64,000 nt of DNA, taken from assembly GCA_022008415.1 (NCBI GenBank), contig JAIRBC010000002.1:155371-219370 (forward strand), read 5' to 3'. How positions within the stretch are numbered: position 1 is the first letter of the stretch; each line of letters starts with the position of its first letter. The translations under genes were made by a program, and so were the position numbers. The stretch is from Cerina litoralis. Its GTDB lineage: Bacteria; Bacteroidota; Bacteroidia; Flavobacteriales; Flavobacteriaceae. Under the pieces are notes generated by a model, which saw only the letters and a program-made list of their open reading frames with translations, ran no database searches and was not told the origin of the DNA. Shown here piece by piece: positions 35,795-44,701 of the stretch.

Positions 35795-36512
35795 GACACT
35801 TAAAAAATACTCGTACCTTACAATTATACCACTATTTTTTCTAACGGCCTGCCAGGAAGCTCCCAATAAAAATAAAACCGGGAAAGCGCCAAAAGTTGTG
35901 CACAAGGATACCATTTCTGTGGATAGCGTCGCCAATTCCGAAGAAAAAGATGACGACGATTTTGTGCTCACCGATGACAACGCCATCGACTTTTTCTATA
36001 ACTACAGCCAGACCTTAACCGAGGACAAGGTAAAATTGACGACCCGTTTTGGCACCATCACGATTCAACTATTCGATGATGTTCCTTATCACAAAGCCAA
36101 TTTTATCTATTTAACCAAAAAAAAATATTTCGACAACACCATGTTCCATAGGGTGGTGAAGGGGTTTATTATCCAAGGTGGCAACGCGGACAACAAGGAG
36201 ACGGGAATTAAACGAAGTAAGATCGGTAGATACTTATTGCCTCCTGATGCCCACAAAGGACATCGGCACGACCGGGGTGTCGTATCCATGCCGAGCAGTG
36301 AGATAGACAATCCCCACATGCTGGCATCTCCCTACGAGTTTTTTATCGTGGTGACCAAACCGGGATCGTACCATTTGGACGGTGACTATACCCCTTTTGG
36401 AAAGGTTATCGATGGGATGGACGTGGTAGACAAAATTAATTCACAACCGGTAGGGCAAGGGGATTGGCCCTTGCAGAACATCTATATCCTTAAAGCCGAA
36501 GTGGTCAAATAG
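35793..36512 (+). CDS. Cyclophilin-type peptidylprolyl isomerase, lipoprotein
   Basis: A 239-residue lipoprotein with lipobox cysteine at about residue 20 ('FFLTACQEA'), a charged, Asp-rich linker (about 30-75) and a cyclophilin domain (about 80-238: 'RFGTITIQLFDDVPYHKANFIYL', 'TMFHRVVKGFIIQGGN'). The catalytic arginine and FIIQGG are retained; the active-site tryptophan is not obvious. It catalyses proline cis-trans isomerisation for envelope proteins. Its start codon overlaps that of the divergent NUDIX gene, so its promoter must lie inside that gene. Confidence 0.9.
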   Translation: MTLKKYSYLTIIPLFFLTACQEAPNKNKTGKAPKVVHKDTISVDSVANSEEKDDDDFVLTDDNAIDFFYNYSQTLTEDKVKLTTRFGTITIQLFDDVPYHKANFIYLTKKKYFDNTMFHRVVKGFIIQGGNADNKETGIKRSKIGRYLLPPDAHKGHRHDRGVVSMPSSEIDNPHMLASPYEFFIVVTKPGSYHLDGDYTPFGKVIDGMDVVDKINSQPVGQGDWPLQNIYILKAEVVK

Positions 36513-36620
36513 TTGGAGGTTTTTAGTGGACCACCAACCTTGTACCCTTAACCTTGAACTTTGAACTTTCTTTCCGCCAAAAATATACTTTCGTTTACAG
36601 CTTAATTACCATCAACCAAT

Positions 36621-37229
36621 CTAAGTGGACTTATAAATATTTGGTAGGGCCAACTTAAATTTGACCGCCAAAAGACGAATAACAATAATGATCAAGATGG
36701 CCGTTGCATAAGAATACGTTTCTTCTAAAGGCAATTGCCGGAGGATAAAAAATCCGAAACCTCCCAAAATACAGGCCGTTGCATAAATCTCCCTTCTAAA
36801 GATTACCGGAATCTCGTTACACAAAATATCCCGGGTCACCCCCCCAAAACAAGCGGTAATGGTCCCCAACGCAACACACATGATGGGGGAAAGTCCGACG
36901 GCAAGCCCCTTTTCCACACCAACCAAGGTATAGAGTCCGATTCCCAGGGTATCGAACAACAGCAAGGACCGTTTAAAATAACTCATGCGCGACCTGAACA
37001 CAACGGCAACGATCACGGCTCCAATGATAGTGACGATATAGGTGAGGTCCTTTAACCAAAACAACGGGGTCTGCCCAATTAGGACGTCCCTTAAGGTCCC
37101 GCCGCCTACAGCCGTGACAAAAGCGACGATAAATACGCCAAAAACATCGAGCTTTTTATCCATGGCAACCATAACCCCAGAAATGGCAAAGGCAATTGTA
37201 CCGAGAATATCCAAGATAAAGTAAAACAT
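36621..37229 (-). CDS. TRIC-like (UPF0126) membrane channel protein
   Basis: A 202-residue membrane protein with about seven helices made of two UPF0126 repeats ('GTIAFAISGVMVAMDKKLDVFGVFIVAFVTAVGGGTLRD' and 'DTLGIGLYTLVGVEKGLAVGLSPIMCVALGTITACFGGVTRD'). The family includes prokaryotic trimeric intracellular cation channels. Homologues start at MFYFILDILG, so I use 37229 rather than 37277. Confidence 0.9.
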   Translation of the reverse strand: MFYFILDILGTIAFAISGVMVAMDKKLDVFGVFIVAFVTAVGGGTLRDVLIGQTPLFWLKDLTYIVTIIGAVIVAVVFRSRMSYFKRSLLLFDTLGIGLYTLVGVEKGLAVGLSPIMCVALGTITACFGGVTRDILCNEIPVIFRREIYATACILGGFGFFILRQLPLEETYSYATAILIIIVIRLLAVKFKLALPNIYKST

Positions 37230-37313
37230 TGGAAGGGTGATTTGAATGTAAAAATAGTAAATCACAAACACACCCAAGGGGCAATGTTAACAAATTTTGA
37301 CTCTTTGGAAAGG

Positions 37314-37342
37314 TTGTTTTTGCCCTATTTTGAGTACTTTTG
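37314..37342 (+). promoter_or_regulatory. Promoter of the mutL operon
   Basis: TTG (37314-37316) and TACTTTTG (37335-37342) are separated by 18 bases, an exact -33/-7 match. The start would be near 37349, giving a leader of only about ten bases before the ATG at 37360. Confidence 0.65.
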
Positions 37343-37359
37343 AAGTCAGTACAAAAATC

Positions 37360-37653
37360 ATGAGACTTCCATCACTTTTCAGGCAGCATCGCAACAAAAC
37401 CTATAACTATACGCCTCGTTATTACGATGAGCGCAAGGAGCGATTGGAAAAATTACGTAGACAGAAGGAAGCCGAAAAAGACAAAGATTACTTTAAGGGA
37501 TACCGCAAAAAAAGTTTTCGCGAAGACTGGAAAACCGTAAAAAGTATGGATCGGAACAAGAACAGCAGGCTCCGGTTTATCATTATTCTCATCCTCTTGT
37601 TCATGTTTGCCTATGCGGCAATAAAATATGGTAAAATAGACTTTCTTTATTAA
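37360..37653 (+). CDS. Small single-pass membrane protein upstream of mutL
   Basis: A 97-residue protein with a strongly basic, charged N-terminus (about 10-70, 'YYDERKERLEKLRRQKEAEKDKDYF') and one C-terminal membrane helix (about 72-92). The ATG at 37360 is 18 bases past the -7 element; the earlier in-frame ATG at 37297 precedes the promoter. Homologues in flavobacteria are sometimes labelled 'riboflavin synthase subunit beta', for which I see no basis. The stop overlaps the mutL start (taATG). Confidence 0.8.
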   Translation: MRLPSLFRQHRNKTYNYTPRYYDERKERLEKLRRQKEAEKDKDYFKGYRKKSFREDWKTVKSMDRNKNSRLRFIIILILLFMFAYAAIKYGKIDFLY

Positions 37654-39503
37654 TGGCGGATATAATTAAACTTCTGCCAGATCACGTTGCGAATCAGATT
37701 GCAGCGGGCGAGGTAGTGCAAAGACCGGCTTCGGTGGTCAAGGAATTATTGGAAAATGCTGTTGATGCGGGCGCTTCTTCCATAAAACTTATCGTTAAGG
37801 ACGGGGGCAAGATCCTGATCCAAGTAGTAGATGACGGGGCAGGTATGAGCGCCACGGATGCCCGCTTGAGTTTTGAACGCCACGCCACCTCCAAGATACA
37901 AAGCGCAGAGGACCTGTTCAACCTACATACCAAAGGATTCCGTGGGGAAGCATTGGCTTCGATCGCTGCAATTGCCCATGTGGACTTATTGACCCGGCCA
38001 CAAAATACAGAGATGGGCACTTCCTTAAAAATAGAGGGCAGTGATATAATTTCACAAGAAGTTGCCGTAAGTCCCAAAGGCACTTCTATCGCCGTAAAGA
38101 ATTTGTTTTATAATATCCCCGCCCGAAGAAACTTCCTGAAATCGGATAATGTGGAGCTTCGTCATATAACCGACGAATTTCAGAGAGTGGCCTTGGCACA
38201 TCCTTCCATTGCCTTTCAATATTACAATAACGGCAGTGAACTTTTTAGCTTGCCAAAAGCAAACTACAGGCAAAGGATCGTGCGTGTTTTTGGAAGTAGG
38301 ACCAATGAAAAATTGGTTCCCGTGCAAGAAGATACACAAGTCGTAAAATTATCTGGATTTGTCGGCAAGCCAGAATTTGCAAAAAAAAGTAGGGGAGAAC
38401 AATTTTTCTTTGTCAACGACCGGTTTATCAAGAGTCCATACCTTCATCATGCCGTACTATCGGCTTTTGAAGGTTTGTTAAAACAAGGGACACATCCGGG
38501 CTACTTTCTTTATTTGGAAGTTGATCCCGGCTCTATTGACATCAACATCCATCCTACAAAAACCGAGGTCAAATTTGATGATGAACATACCCTTTACGCC
38601 ATATTAAGATCTGCTGTAAAGCACAGTTTGGGACAGTTTAACGTAGCACCAGTGCTCGATTTTGAACAAGATCAAAACTTGGATACGCCTTATGCATACA
38701 GAAATAGGGAGGGAGTGCTTCCAAAGGTAACGGTCGATCAGGCGTTTAATCCGTTTTCCAATACCGAAAAGAAACCGTCGTTCCGTCAAAATTTTCAAGG
38801 ACAACAGATACGTGGCTGGGAAAACTTATATGTAGGTCTCGAATCCAAAGTGGGCAAAGAAGCCGATTTTGGTGGTGTTAGTTTCGAGTCGGACACCATT
38901 TCTGGTAATCTATTCCCAAATTACGGGGAACATGCAGAGACCACAACGACCACTTTTCAGTTGAAGCGCAAATTTATTGTCACCACGATCAAATCTGGAA
39001 TGGTGATAATAGACCAAAGTAGGGCCCATCAACGGGTGCTTTATGAAAAATTTTTAAAAAATATAACCGTTAAAGGGGCAATAAGCCAACAATTGTTATT
39101 TCCTTTGAAGTTTTCTTTGTCAAAAGCCGATAAGATTATTTTTGATGAGATCAGGGAAAGTTTGGGAACCATTGGTTTTGCTTTTGGGGCTATCAACGCC
39201 GACCATCTGGAAATCAAGGGATTGCCCCTGATGATTCCCGCAAGCGAGGCGGAAAGTGTTTTGGACGAGCTTATCTCGGAACATCAACAACATCCGGACG
39301 AAGATAATTTTTCGCAGACGGATAAGTTGAGCAAGACCTTGAGCAAGTGTTTAAGTGTAAAAACAGGCGATATTTTGGACGTGGGTTCCCAATTGGCATT
39401 GGTGAATGATCTGTTTGGCTGCAAAGAGCCCAAGTTGAGTCCGTTTAACAAAGCCATATACATTACCCTGACCGAGGAAGAAATTGATAATAAATTTAAA
39501 TAA
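37653..39503 (+). CDS. mutL: DNA mismatch repair protein MutL
   Basis: A 616-residue MutL with a complete GHKL ATPase domain: 'ELLENAVDAGA', 'DDGAGM', 'HATSKI' and 'GFRGEALASIAAI'. In the C-terminal half the segment equivalent to the endonuclease motif DQHAx2Ex4E reads DQSRAHQRVLYE (residues 454-465), so His, Ala and the first Glu are replaced, and the CPHGRP motif reads CKEPKLSP. Mismatch-repair coordination is expected but the nicking activity of most MutL proteins seems absent. Coupled to the upstream small gene and directly abutting the downstream rhomboid. Confidence 0.95.
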   Translation: MADIIKLLPDHVANQIAAGEVVQRPASVVKELLENAVDAGASSIKLIVKDGGKILIQVVDDGAGMSATDARLSFERHATSKIQSAEDLFNLHTKGFRGEALASIAAIAHVDLLTRPQNTEMGTSLKIEGSDIISQEVAVSPKGTSIAVKNLFYNIPARRNFLKSDNVELRHITDEFQRVALAHPSIAFQYYNNGSELFSLPKANYRQRIVRVFGSRTNEKLVPVQEDTQVVKLSGFVGKPEFAKKSRGEQFFFVNDRFIKSPYLHHAVLSAFEGLLKQGTHPGYFLYLEVDPGSIDINIHPTKTEVKFDDEHTLYAILRSAVKHSLGQFNVAPVLDFEQDQNLDTPYAYRNREGVLPKVTVDQAFNPFSNTEKKPSFRQNFQGQQIRGWENLYVGLESKVGKEADFGGVSFESDTISGNLFPNYGEHAETTTTTFQLKRKFIVTTIKSGMVIIDQSRAHQRVLYEKFLKNITVKGAISQQLLFPLKFSLSKADKIIFDEIRESLGTIGFAFGAINADHLEIKGLPLMIPASEAESVLDELISEHQQHPDEDNFSQTDKLSKTLSKCLSVKTGDILDVGSQLALVNDLFGCKEPKLSPFNKAIYITLTEEEIDNKFK

Positions 39504-40247
39504 ATGGGTAGAATTACAGATGCAGTAAAACATTTGATCATCCTTAATGTGTTGTTTTTTGTGGCAACATTGATGTTGGGCGATCAAATGTACGAATGGT
39601 TTTCCCTTTGGTTTCCTAAAAACGAACATTTTAGATGGTGGCAGATAGTTTCCCATATGTTTATGCACGGGGGGTTTATGCACATCCTTTTCAATATGTA
39701 TGCCCTGTGGATCTTTGGATCACCCTTGGAGCGAATGTGGGGAAGGAACAAGTTTTTCTTCTTCTATTTTTCTGCCGGGTTCGGGGCCGCTTTACTGCAC
39801 ACAGCAGTAAATTATTTTTATTTTCACGAAGGGATGCAGGCATTGATACATTCGGGGATTTCCAAAGCACAGGTAATGGAGGTCATCTCCAGCGGGAAGT
39901 ACAGCCCTGACTGGTACAATATTGCCTCCAAAAGCACGATCGACAATTTTCTGAGTGCCTTTAATACCCCGGCAGTTGGAGCATCGGGAGCGATCTACGG
40001 GGTTTTGGTCGCCTTTGGCATGTCCTATCCAAACAGTGAACTTTTCTTGATTTTCCTTCCAATACCCATTAAGGCAAAATATTTTATCCCGGTACTGATA
40101 GGATTGGACCTTTTTTCAGGGGTTACAGGATTTTCAATTTTTGGTGGAAGCATAGCCCATTTTGCTCACGTCGGGGGTGCTCTGTTCGGATTTATCATGA
40201 TGTGGTACTGGAAGAAAAATCAGTTCAATAATAATAGATGGAACTAG
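39504..40247 (+). CDS. Rhomboid intramembrane serine protease 1
   Basis: A 247-residue six-helix protease. The catalytic Ser161 is in GASG ('AVGASGAIYGV') and the catalytic His222 in 'HFAHVGGALFGF'; 'GFMHILFNMYALW' supplies the oxyanion residues in helix 2. It cleaves membrane-embedded substrates. The ATG follows the mutL stop with no gap, so it is co-translated with mutL. Confidence 0.92.
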   Translation: MGRITDAVKHLIILNVLFFVATLMLGDQMYEWFSLWFPKNEHFRWWQIVSHMFMHGGFMHILFNMYALWIFGSPLERMWGRNKFFFFYFSAGFGAALLHTAVNYFYFHEGMQALIHSGISKAQVMEVISSGKYSPDWYNIASKSTIDNFLSAFNTPAVGASGAIYGVLVAFGMSYPNSELFLIFLPIPIKAKYFIPVLIGLDLFSGVTGFSIFGGSIAHFAHVGGALFGFIMMWYWKKNQFNNNRWN

Positions 40248-40439
40248 GTTGTGATGTTAAGCTATGGATTGGAATTCCATAACCCCGAACGACGGGAAGA
40301 AATACCGTATTAAACAACTAATTGCGATTGGGTAACTAGATCTTTTGATCGGTTGTGCCTTTATAACCCAATAATCGGCAAACTAGATAACCCTGGGAAC
40401 TAAAATGTTTATTGAAACTGAACGTCCCGCACTAAAATA

Positions 40440-40472
40440 AAAACCTGGCCGACTTCGTTCAGGCGGGGTTTT
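40440..40472 (+). terminator. Probable terminator or attenuator between rhomboid genes
   Basis: AAAACC (40440-40445) and GGTTTT (40467-40472) with an inner GCC/GGC form an imperfect stem ending in TTTT. It lies 18 bases before the second rhomboid ATG. Confidence 0.4.
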
Positions 40473-40490
40473 AATCAACAACTGTCACCT

Positions 40491-41363
40491 ATGAACATGG
40501 GAAACCTCAAATATCAATATGCGCGTTTAAGCATAGCCGAAAAGCTTATAGCCATCAACGTACTGATCTTTTTGGTCAATGGGCTCTTGGTTTTTTTATT
40601 GCGCCTTCCCGGCAATTTTGTCGAACGCTGGTTTGAACTTCCAACGGACTTTTTCGATTTCCTTAAGCAGCCTTGGTCCCTGGTCACCTATTCCTTTTTC
40701 CACGGGGGCCTGTGGCATATTCTCTTTAACATGATCATGCTTTATTTCTCGGGGCGAATATTCCTAAACCTTTTTGGAAACAGACGGTTTGTTAACGTAT
40801 ATTTTCTGGGAGTGATAGCAGGAGGATTATCCTTCCTTTTGAGCTACAACATTTTTCCAGCATTTTTGGACGCTAACACGGCTCTTATAGGGGCCTCTGC
40901 GGGGGTCACTGCCGTACTGATTTTTGTGTGCGCCTATATCCCAAACCAAGAGGTAAGGCTTTTATTTTTCAATATTAAGCTGTGGTATATCGGTGTTTTT
41001 TTGGTGCTGATCGATCTGGTTCAAATCCCGATAGGAAACAACGCAGGAGGCCATTTGGCACATTTGGGTGGGGCTTTGTTGGGCTACACCTACGCAAGCC
41101 AATTGATCAATGGCAAGGACATAGGGGAATGGTTCTCGCTTCTTTTGGACGCAGTTGCCAACCTATTTAAGCGAAATGAAAAAAGGGCCCCGCTAAAAAC
41201 GGTTTACAGAAAAAAAAGAGATGCGGGCCCATCGAAGAATTACGACAAGGATACCCATCAACGAAAGATCGATGATATTCTTGATAAAATAAGCAAATCT
41301 GGCTATGAGAGCCTTTCCAAAGCGGAAAAGGACTTTTTGTTCAAAGCGGGCAAGAATGATTAA
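40491..41363 (+). CDS. Rhomboid intramembrane serine protease 2 with C-terminal cytosolic tail
   Basis: A 290-residue rhomboid. The catalytic Ser136 is in GASAG ('LIGASAGVTAV'), the histidine in 'GGHLAHLGGALLGY', and 'GLWHILFNMIMLYF' is the helix-2 motif. After the last helix a basic tail of about 75 residues carries 'HQRKIDDILDKISKSGYESLSKAEKDFLF', the DUF6576 signature common in flavobacterial rhomboids. The start may be Met1 or Met3. It is a paralogue of the preceding gene, 243 bases downstream. Confidence 0.92.
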   Translation: MNMGNLKYQYARLSIAEKLIAINVLIFLVNGLLVFLLRLPGNFVERWFELPTDFFDFLKQPWSLVTYSFFHGGLWHILFNMIMLYFSGRIFLNLFGNRRFVNVYFLGVIAGGLSFLLSYNIFPAFLDANTALIGASAGVTAVLIFVCAYIPNQEVRLLFFNIKLWYIGVFLVLIDLVQIPIGNNAGGHLAHLGGALLGYTYASQLINGKDIGEWFSLLLDAVANLFKRNEKRAPLKTVYRKKRDAGPSKNYDKDTHQRKIDDILDKISKSGYESLSKAEKDFLFKAGKND

Positions 41364-41415
41364 CCTTGGGGGAGTTTATGTATCCTAGGGAGTAGTCGGA
41401 ATAAGATAAATTTTA

Positions 41416-42459
41416 GTGGGAAATATCAATTTTTTTGACCGGATCATATTTTTAGTCAATTGGGTTTTTGCCTTTCTTTTACTTCTTTCCTGTGCCGTTC
41501 CCTATATTTCGGTAGAAAGCTTCCCATCACTTTCTATTCTTAGCTTGGCAGCCTCCCTGTTGGTTCCAATAAACATATTGTTTGCTTTCTACTGGCTCTT
41601 AAAACGAAAAGGCCAATTGCTGCTTTCCGTATCCATCCTAGGACTGGCCTATATTTGCTTAGGTTCCTTTTTTAAATTTCGGTTTTCAGAATCGCACATA
41701 GATCGGGACGATCTAAGCATTATGAGTTACAATACCCGTATTTTTAATCGATACGAATGGATCGACAATCCCTTGTTGGGCAATGAAATTGTGGACTTTG
41801 TTTCTAGTGAGAACCCGGACATCCTTTGCTTTCAGGAATTTGACGATTCTAAATCGAATCAATTTGAGCAATACCCCTACAGATACATAAGTTATAAAGA
41901 GGGTACAAACAGGGTGATTCAAGCAATTTTTTCCAAATATCCTATTGTTGCCAAAGGGTCGTTAAACTTTCCCGACAGTTCCAATAATGCCATATTTGCC
42001 GATGTGCTTTACAAAGAGGATACCCTTCGGGTTTACAATTTACACTTGGAATCCTTGCGAATAAAGCCCGATGCCGAATCACTATCCAAAGAACCATCGG
42101 GTAAATTATACAAAAGGCTCAGCAATTCCTTTGTAAAGCAGCACCGTCAGGCAGAAATTTTTGATTCCCATAGGAACGCAACTTCGCATCATGTAATCGT
42201 ATGCGGAGACTTTAACAACACCCAATTTTCTAACGTGTACAAAATTATTAAGGGAGACCTGCAGGATACTTTTCAAGAAAAGGGGACCGGTTATGGGCGT
42301 ACCTTCAATTTTAAATACTATCCGGTCCGCATCGATTTTATTCTTGTTGACAAGGCATTCGAGGTAACCGGTCATAAAAATTTCAATATTCATCTGTCCG
42401 ACCATTTTCCAGTGATGGCCTCAATACGTATCCGAGATCACTACACTCGTCCCAAATAG
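41416..42459 (+). CDS. Membrane-anchored endonuclease/exonuclease/phosphatase family protein
   Basis: A 347-residue protein with about three N-terminal membrane helices (residues 8-85) and an EEP domain from about 95. Metal-binding and catalytic motifs are present: 'SYNTRIFN', 'ILCFQEFDD', 'VVCGDFNNTQFS' and 'LSDHFPVMA'. Substrates may be phosphodiesters or lipids in the periplasm. The start is GTG at 41416, 52 bases after the rhomboid stop; no in-frame ATG fits before the first helix. Confidence 0.88.
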   Translation: MGNINFFDRIIFLVNWVFAFLLLLSCAVPYISVESFPSLSILSLAASLLVPINILFAFYWLLKRKGQLLLSVSILGLAYICLGSFFKFRFSESHIDRDDLSIMSYNTRIFNRYEWIDNPLLGNEIVDFVSSENPDILCFQEFDDSKSNQFEQYPYRYISYKEGTNRVIQAIFSKYPIVAKGSLNFPDSSNNAIFADVLYKEDTLRVYNLHLESLRIKPDAESLSKEPSGKLYKRLSNSFVKQHRQAEIFDSHRNATSHHVIVCGDFNNTQFSNVYKIIKGDLQDTFQEKGTGYGRTFNFKYYPVRIDFILVDKAFEVTGHKNFNIHLSDHFPVMASIRIRDHYTRPK

Positions 42460-42501
42460 ATATCTGGGATTTTTGGGAAATTTATTTTTTTTCTTCCCCA
42501 A

Positions 42502-42547
42502 TGCAAAATTCGCGGGCAAAGCCATAGCTACGGCTGAAAATTTTAAT
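42502..42547 (-). repeat. ACCGTAGCTATGG dispersed repeat, copy 2 (inverted)
   Basis: On the plus strand GCCATAGCTACGGCTG is followed by AAAATTTTAA; its reverse complement matches the left part of the copies at 29659 and 51131. Confidence 0.6.
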
Positions 42548-42562
42548 CCCGAAGCTTTGGGA
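42547..42562. repeat. Imperfect palindrome of the CCCGA/TCGGG group
   Basis: TCCCGAAGCTTTGGGA, one mismatch from the perfect copy at 30348-30363. It abuts the inverted dispersed repeat and lies between convergent genes, so it may end transcription. Confidence 0.65.
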
Positions 42563-42619
42563 GGAAAGGGAAAACCCGCCCGATTTGGTACGGGCAGGGA
42601 AAGACATAAAAACTCTGGT

Positions 42620-42940
42620 CTATATTGGGAGGGAGTATAACCAGCAATCCACGCTATCCGCCAATATATGGATAAGCAAGGCTAGACCTATAATCCGGGT
42701 CCGCTTGTAAAAAAAGAGGGCCAAATACAAGGCTATGGCCCAATAACCGTGTAGAAAGTGGTAACCGATACTGCAGCGATCGGGATCGAAAATGGGATTT
42801 GCCCAAAGATGATCTACGTCGATAAGGATTCCCCCCAATAAAATAAGGATAATTTTTAAGCGGTGCTCCTTGAAGAAAATTATGCCGACGAAAATCGGCA
42901 AAATAAAATGGATACCGTAATGGAGAATAAATCGGAGCAT
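42620..42940 (-). CDS. DUF6122 family membrane protein
   Basis: A 106-residue integral membrane protein with about four short helices. 'LHYGIHFILPI', 'GILIDVDHLWANPIFDPDRCSIGYHFLHGY' and 'IHILADSVDCW' are the family signature; the repeated His/Asp pairs in the membrane recall YdjM/MBL-type metal-dependent membrane hydrolases. Function unknown. Convergent with the EEP gene. Confidence 0.85.
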   Translation of the reverse strand: MLRFILHYGIHFILPIFVGIIFFKEHRLKIILILLGGILIDVDHLWANPIFDPDRCSIGYHFLHGYWAIALYLALFFYKRTRIIGLALLIHILADSVDCWLYSLPI

Positions 42941-43128
42941 GTTTAACTAAACTACTATCGTAAAAAGATTAGTACTCTGGCTTATGGCTAAGCGCTTTTC
43001 GCCAATCGCTGTACGCATTAAGGTAGTCGGGGAAAGGAAACGACAAAAAATTAAAATCATCAATAAATCCGTTGGCAGAAAAAAGACAAGGGTTTTACCT
43101 TCTACAGAAAATTACTAAATATCCAAGT

Positions 43129-44685
43129 TCATTTCAATTCCAATGCCTCTGTCTTAATTTCGGTTTTCCCCACTATTTGGTCATACCCCGCTATCATTTC
43201 CTGTAGCTTTTCCTTTTGGCTGGTGGCGAGATTATTCAATTCCCCTTGGTCTACCTTAAGGTTGTACAGTTGATACTCCTCGGAATTGCCCAGCTCAATG
43301 TTAACCGATTTGTTTACTGCCGGACCCTTATGTGGGGGTATCATTACCCAATCGCCCTTGCGATAGGCCGTTCGTGAGGTTGCTTCCAATACCAGATCGC
43401 TCCTCCCCTGTTGACTTTCCCCCAAAAACACATCCATTAAATCTTCGCTATCCTGGGTACGGATATCACTCTGTACTAGGTCGGCCAAGGAAGAGAGCAG
43501 GTCTACTTGGCAGACCAATGCGTCCGAAATACCGGGCTGTATCTTTCCTTTCCAATACGTAAAAAATGGAACGTGGGTCCCCGCATCGAATAGGCTATAT
43601 TTACCTCCCCTAAACGGCCCCCAAGGGGTATGGTCTCCATTCTTTTCGACCGCTTCGTCCCGATAGCCGTCATTGAGCACGGGTCCATTGTCACTCGTAA
43701 AGATGATGAGCGTATTATCCAACAAGCCCTGCTTGTCCAGTATTCTTACAAATTCGCCCACACACCAATCGGCCTCCGCAATGACATCCCCTCTTGCACC
43801 TAGACCCGTCTTACCCACAAAACGGGGGTTGGGGGTTCGTGGTACATGGGGTTGCTGCATGGCGTAATACAGAAAGAAAGGTCCGTCCTTTTGGGCGGTA
43901 ACATAGTCTTCCGCCTCCTTCAGAAAAGTATCCGCCATCTGTTCGTCTTTCCAAAGGGCAGACTTGCCCCCTTTCATAAATCCGATTCTGGGAATCCCGT
44001 TTACGATGCTATTGTTATGTCCGTGGTCCCACTTAAGCCTTAACATTTCCGGATGATCTAAGGCAGTGGGCTCCCCGGGAAAGTTCTTATCGTAGTCGAC
44101 ATAGATGGGATCTTTGGGATCGAGACCCACCACGTGCCCGTTTTTAATGTAGACCGTTGGCACCCTGTCCTGGGTGGCCGCCATGATAAAAGAATAATCA
44201 AAGCCCACCTCGTTGGGGCTTGGAACAATTTTACTATTCCAGTCCAACTTGCCGTCACCAAGACCCAAGTGCCATTTGCCGACCACCCCCGTGTGATAGC
44301 CTTTGGTTTTTAACATTTTGGGAATCGTCATTTGGTCGGCACCAATGATCAACGGTGCGGTACCCGGCAATATCTTGGCATCCTTTTCCCGCCAAGGATA
44401 TTTGCCGGTAAGGAGACCATACCTACTCGGTGTGCAGGTTGCAGAAGTGGCATAACCGTTGGTAAAACGGAGCCCTGCGTTGGCCAAACGATCCATATTG
44501 GGGGTTTTCAACACCTTGGACCCATTAAAACCTACATCCCCATAGCCCAGATCGTCCAAATAGATTACAACAATATTGGGTTTGGAATCTGGGTTGTCCT
44601 GATCCTTGGGAAGCTCTTTACAGCCTACGGCAATTATAAGCATTATTCCCATCAACACCCTTTGCCATTGGAACACCTTTACCAT
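43129..44685 (-). CDS. Arylsulfatase (family S1), lipoprotein
   Basis: A 518-residue sulfatase with a lipobox at Cys22 ('AVGCKE'), so probably surface or periplasmic. The maturation motif C84-T-P-S-R88 ('SATCTPSRYGLLTGKYPWR') is the site of formylglycine formation. Metal ligands are in 'IYLDDLGYGD' and 'IFTSDNGP'. Such enzymes desulfate algal polysaccharides. It lies 16 bases downstream of a 2-dehydro-3-deoxygalactonokinase gene on the same strand. No TonB/SusC-SusD pair is near. Confidence 0.93.
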   Translation of the reverse strand: MVKVFQWQRVLMGIMLIIAVGCKELPKDQDNPDSKPNIVVIYLDDLGYGDVGFNGSKVLKTPNMDRLANAGLRFTNGYATSATCTPSRYGLLTGKYPWREKDAKILPGTAPLIIGADQMTIPKMLKTKGYHTGVVGKWHLGLGDGKLDWNSKIVPSPNEVGFDYSFIMAATQDRVPTVYIKNGHVVGLDPKDPIYVDYDKNFPGEPTALDHPEMLRLKWDHGHNNSIVNGIPRIGFMKGGKSALWKDEQMADTFLKEAEDYVTAQKDGPFFLYYAMQQPHVPRTPNPRFVGKTGLGARGDVIAEADWCVGEFVRILDKQGLLDNTLIIFTSDNGPVLNDGYRDEAVEKNGDHTPWGPFRGGKYSLFDAGTHVPFFTYWKGKIQPGISDALVCQVDLLSSLADLVQSDIRTQDSEDLMDVFLGESQQGRSDLVLEATSRTAYRKGDWVMIPPHKGPAVNKSVNIELGNSEEYQLYNLKVDQGELNNLATSQKEKLQEMIAGYDQIVGKTEIKTEALELK

Positions 44686-44701
44686 TTGTTCAATTTTTTA
44701 G

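Noticed and set aside
36512..36538. Hairpin GTTGG.GGT/ACC.CCAAC after the cyclophilin gene
   Set aside because: Short stem with a mismatch and no T-run; transcription end cannot be claimed.
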